Shown: one piece after another, positions 8,102 to 16,198 of the stretch
Numbering within the stretch: position 1 is the first letter of the stretch
Layout of the letters: each line of letters starts with the position of its first letter
Assembly: GCF_050496545.1 (NCBI RefSeq)
Contig: NZ_JBNVZV010000015.1
Span: 37,448 to 101,447, forward strand
DNA: 64,000 bases
DNA from: Phycicoccus avicenniae_A
GTDB lineage: Bacteria; Actinomycetota; Actinomycetes; Actinomycetales; Dermatophilaceae
Direction of reading: 5' to 3'
Program-made: the position numbers and the translations under genes
Notes under the pieces: model-generated
What the model was told of the DNA's origin: nothing
Seen by the model: only the letters and a program-made list of their open reading frames with translations
Databases searched by the model: none

Positions 8102-8704
8102 ATGACCTGGAGGCGCGCGGACATCCCACAGGCATGCGTCGAGGAGGGCATCAGGGTGCACGATGTCGACGACTACCCGGTGCTGCTGTTGCGGTCCGAG
8201 GAAGCTCGAGGCTCTGGCTTCGTCTGGGTTCGAGCAGCCGGCGACGGTCTCGGCGTGGTGACCAGCGTGCCGACCCCCGACTCCCCGCTACGGTTCGGCG
8301 ACCTCGTCGGGCACCGCCAGGAACGGGTGGAGGTACTGCGCAGGCATGGCGTCGTGGTTAGTGGCCGACAGCAGACCGTCCGGGTGGAGCGGTCCGGGAT
8401 CGCGACGTGGGGAGTGACGGTTCTCGGCGCGTCGGAGACCGACCTGGACCACCTCGGTGACCTGGCCCTAGCCCGAGGGTTGGGGGCCGACGTCTGGGAC
8501 GAGAGCGGGGCGATGAGTGACGCCCACGCCCCGACGCCCGGGGCGCGGATTCCGGCTGGACGTCCAACCCAGGCCGGCGTGACGCTGGGCTTGGCGGGTT
8601 CTCGGCAGGACGTGGAAGCGTTGATGTCCGACTTCGCGCACGATCGTCGCTACATCAGCTGCCTCGACCTGCAGGAGGTCCTGACGGAGGCCGACGAGGT
8701 TTAG
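8102..8704 (+). CDS. hypothetical protein, 200 aa
   Basis: Not recognised. The frame opens at ATG 8102 and encodes a soluble protein with no signal peptide. The first half has strand-like stretches (YPVLLLRSEEARGSGFVWVR, GLGVVTSVPTP). The second half contains SGIATWGVTVLGASETDLDH and ends in an acidic helix (CLDLQEVLTEADEV). A glycine/proline-rich stretch at about 138-165 may be a linker. No strong ribosome binding site is visible before the ATG. It is flanked by a sortase fragment and a decayed dehydrogenase, so it may itself be on the way to decay, but the frame is intact. Confidence 0.45.
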   Translation: MTWRRADIPQACVEEGIRVHDVDDYPVLLLRSEEARGSGFVWVRAAGDGLGVVTSVPTPDSPLRFGDLVGHRQERVEVLRRHGVVVSGRQQTVRVERSGIATWGVTVLGASETDLDHLGDLALARGLGADVWDESGAMSDAHAPTPGARIPAGRPTQAGVTLGLAGSRQDVEALMSDFAHDRRYISCLDLQEVLTEADEV

Positions 8705-8949
8705 GCCTTCAAGCTGACCGGCGGCGTGCTCGCGGCCGTCGCTTGCAGGCCTGCGCGGGGGACCAGGACGAGACATGCAGCGACGCTGAGATGGCACGGG
8801 CATGGCACGCGAAGGTCACTGTGCCGTCGCCTGTCGGCATATCCGCAGGTCAGCGCGGGTGAGGCGCGATCCGGGCGGTGACTTGTAAGTGGGCGGTGGG
8901 CGCACCGGGTTAGCCACGGTGTCTCGATGATTGACCCCCAACTGCCGGT

Positions 8950-9450
8950 CTCTCGTTGTCGAAACCGCTGCTGCAGACGACGGCCGAGGACCGGGATGTG
9001 GCACGACGTGATGGCAAAGGGCTTCTAGCTCGTCCAGCGCCGCAAACAGGGTGCTGGTCGAGCAGGGGATGGGTGGCGATGTCGTCTATGTGTCGTCGAA
9101 AGAACTCGGTTTTCGCCGGGCCGAACAACATCGCATATGCCGCGACCAAGGCCGACCAGGCCCACCAGGTACGCCTCCTGGCGGCAGAGCTGAGAGAGTA
9201 CGGCGGCAAGGTGAAGGCATCAACCTCGACGGGCTGGTGCAGGGCTCCGGCATCTTCGCCGGCGAGGGGCGCCGAGCGGTCCAAGGTGTACGGGGTGGAG
9301 GAGGCCAAGCTCGGGCGGTTCGACGCCCAGCGGACCATCCTCAAGCGGGAGGTGCTTGCCCGAGCACTGCGCGAACGCGGTATTCCACTTCGTCGGACCC
9401 GACCTGACCGACACCCCCTGCGCGGCAAGGACGTCACGAAGACCCGGTGA
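8950..9450 (+). pseudogene. 3' end of a RhaD-like aldolase/short-chain dehydrogenase, frameshifted
   Basis: Collinear pieces of one protein appear in changing frames. They are QGMGGDVVYVSSK (9063-9102), NSVFAGPNNIAYAATKADQA and HQVRLLAAELREYGGKV (about 9106-9216), GINLDGLVQGSGIFAGE (about 9217-9268), KVYGVEEAKLGRFDAQRTIL then KREVL (about 9283-9357), and PEHCANAVFHFVGPDLTDTP (9359-9418). This is the C-terminal dehydrogenase half of the bifunctional rhamnulose-1-phosphate aldolase/lactaldehyde dehydrogenase family, with the SDR catalytic YxxxK in YAATK. A further piece with an internal TAG (about 9015-9040) precedes it. The aldolase half is absent. Four shifts and one stop make it a clear remnant. 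Confidence 0.8.
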
Positions 9451-9452
9451 CC

Positions 9453-10214
9453 TCACCCACCGACGCCGCGTCCGAGAAAGGTTGGGGGCCGCCGGGCCCG
9501 CAGCCGTCCGCCGGCCGCCGTGAATGTGTCCTCGAGGAGGCTGAGGTGCTCGTCCATGACGATCTCGATGGTGTCGTGGTCTCCCTCGACGATCGCCGCA
9601 AGAGTCCGTCGGTGGACGTCGAGGGACTGCTCGGGGTCGTAGGACTCGGTCATCGAGATATCCCGCAGGATCCGCAGCTCACGCTGGAGCAACCGGGTGT
9701 GCGCGAGGATGGAGGAGTTGTGGGTGGCCCGGCCCAAGAGGAAGTGGAAGCGGGCGTCGGCGTCGTTGAACCGGACGCGGTCCTCAGCCAGGTCGGCCTG
9801 CCGGTCGATCGAGGCGGCGAGGTCGTCGACGTCCCGGTCGGTCATGTAGAGGGCGGCGAGCTGCGCCACCCGCGGTTCGATGACCCGCCGTGCCTCGAGG
9901 GTCGAGGCCATCTCGTCGAAGGCGGCCGGGCGGCCGACGCCGAAGAGGTCGGGCGGGATCACGTCGCTGACGACCTGGGTTCCCTTGGCCGGGCTGTCGC
10001 CGGCGAGTAGGAGGCCGGCCTCCGAGAGGCGTTGCAGCGCCTGGCGGATGGTGGGGCGGCTGAGCTGGGTCTGGGCGGCGATGGCCCGCTCGGGCGGAAG
10101 GCGGTCGCCGGGAACGAGATCCCCGGCGTGGATCATCTCGGCGATCTGGGCGATCACGTCCTCGGCGGCGCGGCGCGTCTTGACCGGGTGGAAGACGGTG
10201 CGCTGGTCGGACAT
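9453..10214 (-). CDS. GntR/FadR-family transcriptional regulator
   Basis: This 253-residue protein has an N-terminal winged helix of the GntR type (about 10-80). Its recognition region reads RLPPERAIAAQTQLSRPTIR, followed by QALQRLSEAG. The C-terminal all-helical FCD effector domain (about 95-230) includes EARRVIEPRVAQLAALY and the HxxL/HRRTLAAI helices that carry metal or ligand contacts in FadR-type regulators. It is divergent from the cyclase-permease-oxidase genes and probably controls them in response to a carboxylic-acid-like effector; the effector is unknown. The ATG at 10214 has a TAGGCT box six bases upstream, so its message is probably leaderless. Confidence 0.9.
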   Translation of the reverse strand: MSDQRTVFHPVKTRRAAEDVIAQIAEMIHAGDLVPGDRLPPERAIAAQTQLSRPTIRQALQRLSEAGLLLAGDSPAKGTQVVSDVIPPDLFGVGRPAAFDEMASTLEARRVIEPRVAQLAALYMTDRDVDDLAASIDRQADLAEDRVRFNDADARFHFLLGRATHNSSILAHTRLLQRELRILRDISMTESYDPEQSLDVHRRTLAAIVEGDHDTIEIVMDEHLSLLEDTFTAAGGRLRARRPPTFLGRGVGG

Positions 10215-10220
10215 GCGCCC

Positions 10221-10226
10221 AGCCTA
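10221..10226 (-). promoter_or_regulatory. -10 box of gntR gene (leaderless type)
   Basis: On the minus strand TAGGCT ends six bases before the ATG at 10214. Confidence 0.6.
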
Positions 10227-10250
10227 TTGGTCATCGATGCTCCGGTGCCG

Positions 10251-10300
10251 TTGACCTAGGTGAAGAGGAGCAGCCAATCTTGGTAAGAACTCTTGACCAT
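10251..10300 (+). promoter_or_regulatory. candidate promoter and GntR operator before cyclase gene
   Basis: TTGACC (10251-10256) is followed 18 bases later by CAATCT (10275-10280), a possible -35/-10 pair reading toward the cyclase gene. Immediately downstream, TGGTAAGAACTCTTGACCA (10281-10299) is an imperfect palindrome with TGGT/ACCA ends. It overlaps the likely transcription start and the ATG at 10299. This is where a repressor would be expected to bind. The assignment to the neighbouring GntR protein is inference. Confidence 0.35.
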
Positions 10301-11384
10301 GAACGCCGACGTCGCTACGTTCGTCCCACCGCGATTCGCGCGAGCCCCAGGAGCGTCCGTGTGCACAGTCCTCCCCACCGGTCCCGACCACACCCTGCCG
10401 CCGGCGTCGAGCGAGCCGACCGACCCCGGACCGGACCCGGAACTGGTGCCGACCGCGCTCTTCGCCGGAGACGGTGTGCGGGTCTCCGAGAGTCCATGGG
10501 GTCCGGATGACCATGTAGGGCGGATTAACTGGATGACGGACGCGTCGCGCGCGGAGCTCATCGGACGGATGGACGCGCGCGCGATGTTTGACCTCTCGGT
10601 GGAGCACTTCGTGGGGATGCCGACGTGGACGGCCGCCGGCGACCCCTCGTTCCAGATGTACGCGACCCACACCCCGGGCGGCTCGCCGGTTGACAACCTC
10701 TCGGGTGCGGGGCAGAACGTGCATGCCAAGTACAGCTACTTCGGGGACTCCATCTCGATGTACACGCACTCCGGAACCCACATGGACCTCCTCAACCACC
10801 TCGGCTTCTATGGACTGTTCTGGAACGGGTGGACCCCGGCAAAGAACCTCGGGAGCCGGTGCTGGACGGTCGGCGGGCCGGAGCACTACCCCCCGGTCGT
10901 CGCGCGTGCGGTGCTGCTTGACATCGCCGCCGTTCACGCCGTGCAGTGCCTCCCCGACGGCTACGCCATCACCCCGGCCGACCTCGTCGCCGCCCAGCGG
11001 CACCACGGGGCGCAGCTGCGGCGCGGCGACATCGCCCTCATCCGGACCGGGAGGATGTCGCGCTGGCCGGATGCCTCCGGCTACATGGAAAACTCCCCGG
11101 GCATCGGGCTGGCGGCTGCCAGGTACCTTGCCGAGGAGGTCGGGGTCATGTGCGTGGGAGCCGACACGATCGGTGTCGAGGTCATCCCCCACGAGGAGCC
11201 GGACACCTTCCTGCCCGTGCACTGCTACTTCTACGCCACCGCGGGAGTGCAGATCATCGAGAACGTCTGGCTCGAGGAGGTCGCCGCCGCCGGCCAGCGC
11301 ACGTTCGCCTTCCTCGCCTTCCCCCTGAAGATCCGCGGGTCCTCCGCCGGACTGATACGACCGGTGGCCTGCCCGCTGCCCTGA
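10299..11384 (+). CDS. cyclase-family (kynurenine formamidase-like) metal hydrolase
   Basis: The protein of about 361 residues carries the family metal site HSGTHMDLLNH in its middle, matching the HxGTHxDxxxH motif of kynurenine formamidases, isatin hydrolases and related cyclases. Further conserved pieces are WGPDDHVGRINWM near residue 70, IALIRTGRMSRW, and GADTIGVEVIPHEE near the C-terminus. Family members hydrolyse an amide or lactam bond with Mn or Zn. The substrate here is unknown. It is longer than the usual 250-330 residues because of an extra N-terminal segment. ATG 10299 was chosen; TTG 10293 is also in frame. It lies 63 bp before the permease gene, in the same direction. Confidence 0.85.
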   Translation: MNADVATFVPPRFARAPGASVCTVLPTGPDHTLPPASSEPTDPGPDPELVPTALFAGDGVRVSESPWGPDDHVGRINWMTDASRAELIGRMDARAMFDLSVEHFVGMPTWTAAGDPSFQMYATHTPGGSPVDNLSGAGQNVHAKYSYFGDSISMYTHSGTHMDLLNHLGFYGLFWNGWTPAKNLGSRCWTVGGPEHYPPVVARAVLLDIAAVHAVQCLPDGYAITPADLVAAQRHHGAQLRRGDIALIRTGRMSRWPDASGYMENSPGIGLAAARYLAEEVGVMCVGADTIGVEVIPHEEPDTFLPVHCYFYATAGVQIIENVWLEEVAAAGQRTFAFLAFPLKIRGSSAGLIRPVACPLP

Positions 11385-11447
11385 CCCCCGCTGCACCCCA
11401 CGCGTCCGACCCGGTCGCGTGACCTGCCGTGCCCGAAGGAGACCGAC

Positions 11448-12983
11448 ATGACCGAGGACGTCCAATCACCCCGCACCGCCCCACCGACGTCGGCGCCGTC
11501 CGATGCCCTGATCACGACCGAGGGGCTGCAGCACGACTACACCTCTGCCGAGAACGGCATCGTCCCTCTCGCCGAGCGCAAGCCGCTGTTCCACTTCGCG
11601 GCGCTGTGGCTCACGCTCGAGTCGGGTTTCACCTACATCGTGCCCGGCATCGCCCTGCACTCGGCCGGCTTCTCGCTGCTGGCCACGGTCGGCATGCTCC
11701 TGCTCGGGATGGCCCTCTATTTGGCCTACGGCATGGCCGCTGCCCACCTCGGAGCCCGGACCGGTCAGACCGTTGCTCTGCTGTCGCGCTCCGTGCTGGG
11801 CTCGGTCGGGTCGGGGGTGGTCTCCGTCGTCCTGATCTTCACCCAGACCGGGTGGGCGGGCTTCCAGGCCTACTTCACGATCACCCTCCTCGACGGGCTG
11901 TTCGGGTGGGACCTCGGCGCCACGACCACGATGGCCTGGGCCTGCGTGGCCGCCGTCCTCATGGTCGTCAACAACGTCGTCGGTTTCCAGGGCATCGCCG
12001 TCTTCGCGCGCCGCATCGTCACCCCGATCCTCCTGGCTTGGACCGTGTACCTCGTGCTCAAGGGCATCGTGACCGACGGAGGCCAGCTGACCGGGACCCC
12101 TCCCGAGGTGGCCCCGCTCGCGGTGGGCCCCGCCATCGCGCTGATCATCGGCACCGCTATCTGGGGCGCCGAGGCGGACATCTGGCGCTACTCACCCCCG
12201 CGCCCTCGCGTCTACCTCGTCTCCTACGGCTTCGCGTTCCTCGCCGGGGTCACAGTCTCGGGCATCGGCGGGTGGATCGCCGCCGAACTCGTCACCCGGG
12301 AGAACCCCGAGGCCTCCACCGCGCTCGGCGACCTGCTGCCCTGGATGACCGACTACTCCCTCTTCGGCCTGAGCATCCTCATGGCCGTCATCGTCGTCGT
12401 CGTCCAGGTTTCCCTCAACGACGGCAACTACTACGAGTCCATCAACGCCATCCAGAACCTGCTCTCCCACGTGCGCGGCTGGTCGCGCTACTACGCCTGC
12501 GCCCTCGTCGCCGTGCTGGGCGTCCTCGCCACGCTCTACATCAACAGCGGCTCGAACCTCGACGGCTTCGCCAAGATCGCCACGCTCGGCGCGATCGGCT
12601 CACCCTGCGCCACCATCATCATGGCGACGGACCACTTCGTCCTCCCCAGACTGCTCGGGATCTCCCGGCCGCTCGTCACCGTTCCTACCTGGACCCAGTC
12701 CGCGCGGATCAACCTCCCCGGGCTACTCGCCCTCGTCCTCGCAGTGTCCTACGGAGTCGTCACCACGGGCGTCTTCAACTCCTTCACCCAGCCCTCGTGG
12801 TACTGGGCGGACGTCGGCATCGCAGCCCTCGAGACGTGGGTCCTGGCCGCCCTCCTGTACGTCCTCGGTGCGCTCCTGTCCCAGCGAGGCGGACGCGACC
12901 GCACGCAGACGCTGCTCGGCTTTCCGGCCTTCTCCCGCGGCGTGGAGCACCCGGCGCGTCCCGTCGACGTCGTTGAGCCGTGA
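11448..12983 (+). CDS. NCS1-family purine/cytosine-type permease
   Basis: This 511-residue integral membrane protein has about twelve hydrophobic spans. It follows the CodB/NCS1 pattern: an N-terminal cytoplasmic stretch ending in ENGIVPLAERKPLFHFAALW, then TM1 with TLESGFTYIVPGIAL, and the long C-terminal helices. NCS1 carriers import nucleobases, hydantoins, allantoin or related small ring compounds with Na+ or H+. A strong ribosome binding site (GAAGGAGACC) precedes the ATG at 11448. Its stop overlaps the GTG of the oxidase gene by 4 bp. Together with the upstream cyclase, this suggests import followed by ring opening of a cyclic amide. The exact substrate is not deducible. Confidence 0.85.
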   Translation: MTEDVQSPRTAPPTSAPSDALITTEGLQHDYTSAENGIVPLAERKPLFHFAALWLTLESGFTYIVPGIALHSAGFSLLATVGMLLLGMALYLAYGMAAAHLGARTGQTVALLSRSVLGSVGSGVVSVVLIFTQTGWAGFQAYFTITLLDGLFGWDLGATTTMAWACVAAVLMVVNNVVGFQGIAVFARRIVTPILLAWTVYLVLKGIVTDGGQLTGTPPEVAPLAVGPAIALIIGTAIWGAEADIWRYSPPRPRVYLVSYGFAFLAGVTVSGIGGWIAAELVTRENPEASTALGDLLPWMTDYSLFGLSILMAVIVVVVQVSLNDGNYYESINAIQNLLSHVRGWSRYYACALVAVLGVLATLYINSGSNLDGFAKIATLGAIGSPCATIIMATDHFVLPRLLGISRPLVTVPTWTQSARINLPGLLALVLAVSYGVVTTGVFNSFTQPSWYWADVGIAALETWVLAALLYVLGALLSQRGGRDRTQTLLGFPAFSRGVEHPARPVDVVEP

Positions 12984-14281
12984 CGAACCCGGCCCTCCCG
13001 GGGCCCGCGGTGGTCGTCGGGGCCGGCGTGGTCGGGTGCTCGATCGCCCTCAGTCTGAGCCGGCAGGGCTACGCCGTCACCGTGGTGGACCGCGGCCCGC
13101 AGCCCGGGTCGGCCACGACGAGCTCGTCCTCGGCCGTGGTCCGCTTCCACTACACCCACCGGACGGCGGTCGCCCTGGCCCTGGAGTCGGCCTTAATGTG
13201 GAAGGACTGGTCGGGCGTCGTCGGGCCCGTCGGCGACCTCGCCAGGTTCTACGAGGTCGGAGCCCTCGTCTACGACTCGCCCCTCCTGCGCCTCGACACT
13301 CTCGAGCGGCTCTTCGACGAGGTCGGCGTCGTCTGGCAGCGGTGGGACCCGCAGGCTTCCCGCGCCGCGGTCCCGGCGCTCGATCCCGGACACTTCGGAC
13401 CTCCGGTGCCCGTCGACACCGACGAGTTCTTCGCCGACGCCGACGGGGAGTTGGCGTGCCTGTTCACCCCCCAGGGCGGCTTCATCGACGACCCGCAGCT
13501 GGCCACCGCCAACCTGGCGGACGCCGCCCGGGCCGCAGGGGCGGGCTTCGTCTTCCGCGACTCCGTGGTCGCGGTCCCGGGAACGGGGCCGGTGGAGTGC
13601 GTGGAGCTCGAGTCGGGACGGTCGCTGCCTGCGGAGGTCGTGGTCAACGCCGCGGGACCGTGGAGCGCCCGGATGTGCGAGATCGCCGGCGTCCTCGACG
13701 AGATCACGGTTCCTACGCGCCCGCTGCGCCAGGAGGTCCACGTCATCGAGGCGCCCGACGGGTTCGCAGTGGGCCACGGTGGGGTCTGCGTTACCGACGC
13801 AGACCTCGGAACCTACTTCCGCCCCCACCCCGGCGGGACCCTCCTGGTCGGCGGTCTGGAGCCGGCCTGCGACCCCCTCGAGTGGATCGAGGACCTCGAG
13901 GACTACCCCACGACCGTGACCCGAATCGGCTACGAACGCAACGTGCACCGCATGGCTCGGCGCCTCCCGGACGCCGCGGTGCCGCCCCGACCGGTCGGGC
14001 TGGCCTCCGCCTACGACGTCACCCCCGACTGGGTCCCCGTCTACGACAAGACCTCACGAGCGGGGTTCTTCCTCGCCATCGGCACGAGCGGGAATCAGTT
14101 CAAGAACGCCCCGATGATCGGGGCCGTGATCGCTGCCTTGGTCGACGCCGAGCGCAACGGGCGCGACCACGACGTCGATCCGGTGCGGCTGGCTCTTCCT
14201 CGGCTCGGGCTCGACGTGGACCTCGGCTATTACTCGCGACGCCGGACCCCGCACGCCGGGACCGGATCAGTCGTGGGCTGA
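12980..14281 (+). CDS. FAD-dependent amine/amino-acid oxidase (DAO family)
   Basis: The 433-residue protein opens with a Rossmann FAD-binding fold, VVVGAGVVGCSIALSLSRQG at about residues 11-30. A VVDRGP acidic-end strand follows, then the SSAVVRFHYTH region typical of sarcosine, glycine and related amine oxidases. A C-terminal GFFLAIGTSGNQFKNAPMIG motif closes the FAD site. DAO enzymes oxidise a C-N bond of a secondary or primary amine to an imine, producing peroxide or passing electrons on. It is translationally coupled to the permease (GTGA overlap), so the two and the cyclase form one catabolic unit. Soluble, cytoplasmic; substrate unknown. Confidence 0.85.
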   Translation: MTNPALPGPAVVVGAGVVGCSIALSLSRQGYAVTVVDRGPQPGSATTSSSSAVVRFHYTHRTAVALALESALMWKDWSGVVGPVGDLARFYEVGALVYDSPLLRLDTLERLFDEVGVVWQRWDPQASRAAVPALDPGHFGPPVPVDTDEFFADADGELACLFTPQGGFIDDPQLATANLADAARAAGAGFVFRDSVVAVPGTGPVECVELESGRSLPAEVVVNAAGPWSARMCEIAGVLDEITVPTRPLRQEVHVIEAPDGFAVGHGGVCVTDADLGTYFRPHPGGTLLVGGLEPACDPLEWIEDLEDYPTTVTRIGYERNVHRMARRLPDAAVPPRPVGLASAYDVTPDWVPVYDKTSRAGFFLAIGTSGNQFKNAPMIGAVIAALVDAERNGRDHDVDPVRLALPRLGLDVDLGYYSRRRTPHAGTGSVVG

Positions 14282-14783
14282 TTTCGATGAGCAGGAGAGC
14301 CCGGGCGACGGGCCAGATCTGCCACTCGTACGCAGTTCGGCCGAACCGTCCGAAGCCGAGCTGGGCGTCCTGCTCGACACTCCCGCGTTTAGCGAGAGTA
14401 CGGGTGCACGCGCCGGGGGCACGTCGTCGTGTTCCTTTGAGGACGAACGCCCGACCTCACCGTCTCGGTCGCCATCGCCGTCGTCGAGATTGGGACCGTC
14501 CCCGCCGCGTCAGTGTCCGGACGTGGACACGAACTGCGCGGCAATGGCTCGGGATGCCGTCACGCATCGTCAGGAGGGCCCCAGCCGACGTTTTAGGGTT
14601 GAGAAGGAGCAGGTCTGGGTTGGATGAATGCGTATCGGGACAACTCGCACGACGTCCACGCCGCCGGGAGGCGCCGCGTGGACGTCGGGCAACTGGCTGC
14701 GGGCGGGGCCCTCCGCGAGCGCGTCTACGGCCCCGGCGTCGCGACGCGTTATGCCCCAGTTCTGCCCGCGGTCGAGAAATGCC
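14282..14783. other. 500-bp gene-free stretch with inverted repeats
   Basis: No credible gene is present between the oxidase and the tRNA terminator. It contains an 11-bp perfect inverted repeat CGACGTCCACG / CGTGGACGTCG (14650-14660 and 14677-14687, 16-nt loop), which may terminate transcription. There is also a short palindrome GTGTCCGGACGTGGACAC at about 14510-14527. Composition is lower in GC than in the conserved region to the right. Confidence 0.5.
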
Positions 14784-14820
14784 AAGGGCTCTGACCGCAT
14801 GTCCGCTGGTCAGAGCCCTT
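14784..14820 (-). terminator. hairpin downstream of tRNA-Pro
   Basis: AAGGGCTCTGACC (14784-14796) and GGTCAGAGCCCTT (14808-14820) form a perfect 13-bp stem with an 11-nt loop, placed 10 bp after the 3' end of the tRNA. There is no long T run, as is usual in actinobacteria. Confidence 0.75.
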
Positions 14821-14830
14821 GCCACTGCTG

Positions 14831-14904
14831 TCGGGGTGACAGGATTTGAACCTGCGGCCTCGTCGTCCCGAACGACGCGCGCTACCAAGCTGCGCCACAC
14901 CCCG
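14831..14904 (-). tRNA. tRNA-Pro, anticodon CGG
   Basis: Read on the minus strand, the 74-nt sequence folds as a tRNA. It has an acceptor stem CGGGGTG/CACCCCG with discriminator A, a D arm with GCGCAGCTTGGTAGCGC, and an anticodon loop TTCGGGA giving CGG (proline, codon CCG). The T arm is GGTTCAAATCC. No CCA is encoded. It marks the left boundary of the conserved gene block, and its 3' end faces the accessory region, the usual orientation for integrase-mediated islands. No second copy of its 3' end was found to the left inside the window. Confidence 0.95.
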
Positions 14905-14942
14905 TGGCATGTCGCCGAGGCCGGAGGCCGCAGCGACACCCG

Positions 14943-14948
14943 AGGATA
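14943..14948 (-). promoter_or_regulatory. candidate -10 box of tRNA-Pro
   Basis: On the minus strand TATCCT lies 38 bp before the first tRNA base. A TTCGGG hexamer about 18 bp further upstream could act as a weak -35. Position fits a short 5' leader. Confidence 0.4.
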
Positions 14949-15000
14949 GCCGACCGGCCCCGGCCTCCCGAAATCGGTCCGTCGAACGCCTCGCAGCGCC

Positions 15001-15960
15001 TCAGGCGGGGCCGTCGTGGTCCTGCGCGACGAGAGTCAGCAGCGTCGCCTCCGGGCGGCAGGCGAAGCGCGCCGGCGCGTAGGGCGAGGTGCCGAGGCCG
15101 GCCGACACGTGCAGCCAGGCAGCGTCGCGCGGCGCGTCGGACCCCACCGCGCCGCCCGCGCCGGGCCACCAGCGCGAGACCCCCTTGGCGCGCCCGGTGT
15201 CGAGGTCGCAGTTCGTGACGAGCGCGCCGTACAGGGGCACTGCCAGCTGCCCGCCGTGCGTGTGCCCGGCGAGCACCAGCCCGGCGCCGTCGGCCACCAT
15301 CGCGTCGAGGATGCGCTGGTAGGGCGCGTGCACGAGGCCCATCGTCAGGGCCACGTCGTCGCGGGCGGGGCCGGCGACCTCGTGGTAGCGGTCGAAGTCG
15401 ACGTGCGGGTCGTCGACGCCGACCAGCTCGACCCGCTGCCCACCCATCTCGACCACGGTCCGGGCGTTGTCGAGGTCCGCCCAGCCGCCCGCGCGCAGCC
15501 CCTCGACGAGCTCGCCGACCGGCAGGTGGCCCCGGCTGCGGGGCGCCTTCGCGTAGCCGGGCGTCAGGTAGCGCGCCGGGTTCTTCGGCACCGGTGCGAA
15601 GTAGTCGTTCGAGCCGAGGACGAACGCGCCGGGCACCTCGAGCAGCGGCTCCATCGCCCGCAGCAGCGGCCCGACGGCCTCGACGTGGGCGAGGTTGTCG
15701 CCGGAGTTGACGACGAAGTCGGGGCGCAGACCGGCGAGCGAGCGGACCCACTCGATCTTCTTGTCCTGCCCGGGCGTCAGGTGCAGGTCGGACACCTGGA
15801 GGATGCGCACCGGCGCCGACCCGGCCGGGAGCACCGGCACGGCGAAGCGGCGCAGGGTGAACCAGGTCCGCTCGACGAGGGCCGCGTACGCGACGGCGGC
15901 GGCGCCGGCGCCCACGAGGCCACCGACGGTGCGCAGGGCGGTACGGGCGAGCGGGTCCAT
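15001..15960 (-). CDS. metallophosphoesterase
   Basis: The 319-residue protein has an N-terminal hydrophobic segment (about 5-30) that likely anchors it in the membrane, then a calcineurin-like phosphoesterase domain. Metal-ligand motifs are visible in order: QVSDLHL (DxH), VVNSGDNLAH (GDN), LGSNDYFAP (GN[DH]-type), and GHTHGGQLAVP (GHTH). It matches YkuE-like enzymes, which hydrolyse phosphoester or phospholipid headgroup bonds with two metal ions. From memory of the M. tuberculosis order it corresponds to Rv3683, next to the ponA2-like gene. It is divergent from the YqeY gene across a 238-bp region holding a 28-bp repeat. Confidence 0.9.
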   Translation of the reverse strand: MDPLARTALRTVGGLVGAGAAAVAYAALVERTWFTLRRFAVPVLPAGSAPVRILQVSDLHLTPGQDKKIEWVRSLAGLRPDFVVNSGDNLAHVEAVGPLLRAMEPLLEVPGAFVLGSNDYFAPVPKNPARYLTPGYAKAPRSRGHLPVGELVEGLRAGGWADLDNARTVVEMGGQRVELVGVDDPHVDFDRYHEVAGPARDDVALTMGLVHAPYQRILDAMVADGAGLVLAGHTHGGQLAVPLYGALVTNCDLDTGRAKGVSRWWPGAGGAVGSDAPRDAAWLHVSAGLGTSPYAPARFACRPEATLLTLVAQDHDGPA

Positions 15961-15983
15961 CCGGCCATCCTCGCAAACGCGGT

Positions 15984-16170
15984 GCGCTCCCGAGGAATCC
16001 CGGGTGCCCGGTCAGCGGCGTTCCGACGGGCGGACGACACGAACCGGCGACCGGGCCGGGACCTGCGCACGGACTCCGGCCTCGTGGCCCCTGCGTGTCG
16101 TCGGTCGGACCGAGGGCGCCCGACCGGGCCGGAGCCACCAGGGCGCTCCCGAAGAATCCCGGGTGCCCGG
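15984..16170. repeat. 28-bp direct repeat flanking an imperfect palindrome
   Basis: The 28-mer beginning GCGCTCCCGAGGAATCCCGG occurs at 15984-16011 and again at 16143-16170, with a single G-to-A change, 159 bp apart. The DNA between them holds imperfect inverted arms (TCCGACGGGCGGACGACACG at about 16020, and CGTGTCGTCGGTCGGA at about 16096). The whole unit fills the divergent region between the metallophosphoesterase and YqeY genes. Confidence 0.7.
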
Positions 16171-16198
16171 CCCGCGGGCCGGGTGCGAGACTGGCGCC

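Noticed and set aside
12868..14949. Very long plus-strand open frame across the oxidase gene
   Set aside because: Arginine/proline-rich shadow of the FAD oxidase gene in another frame; no family resemblance.
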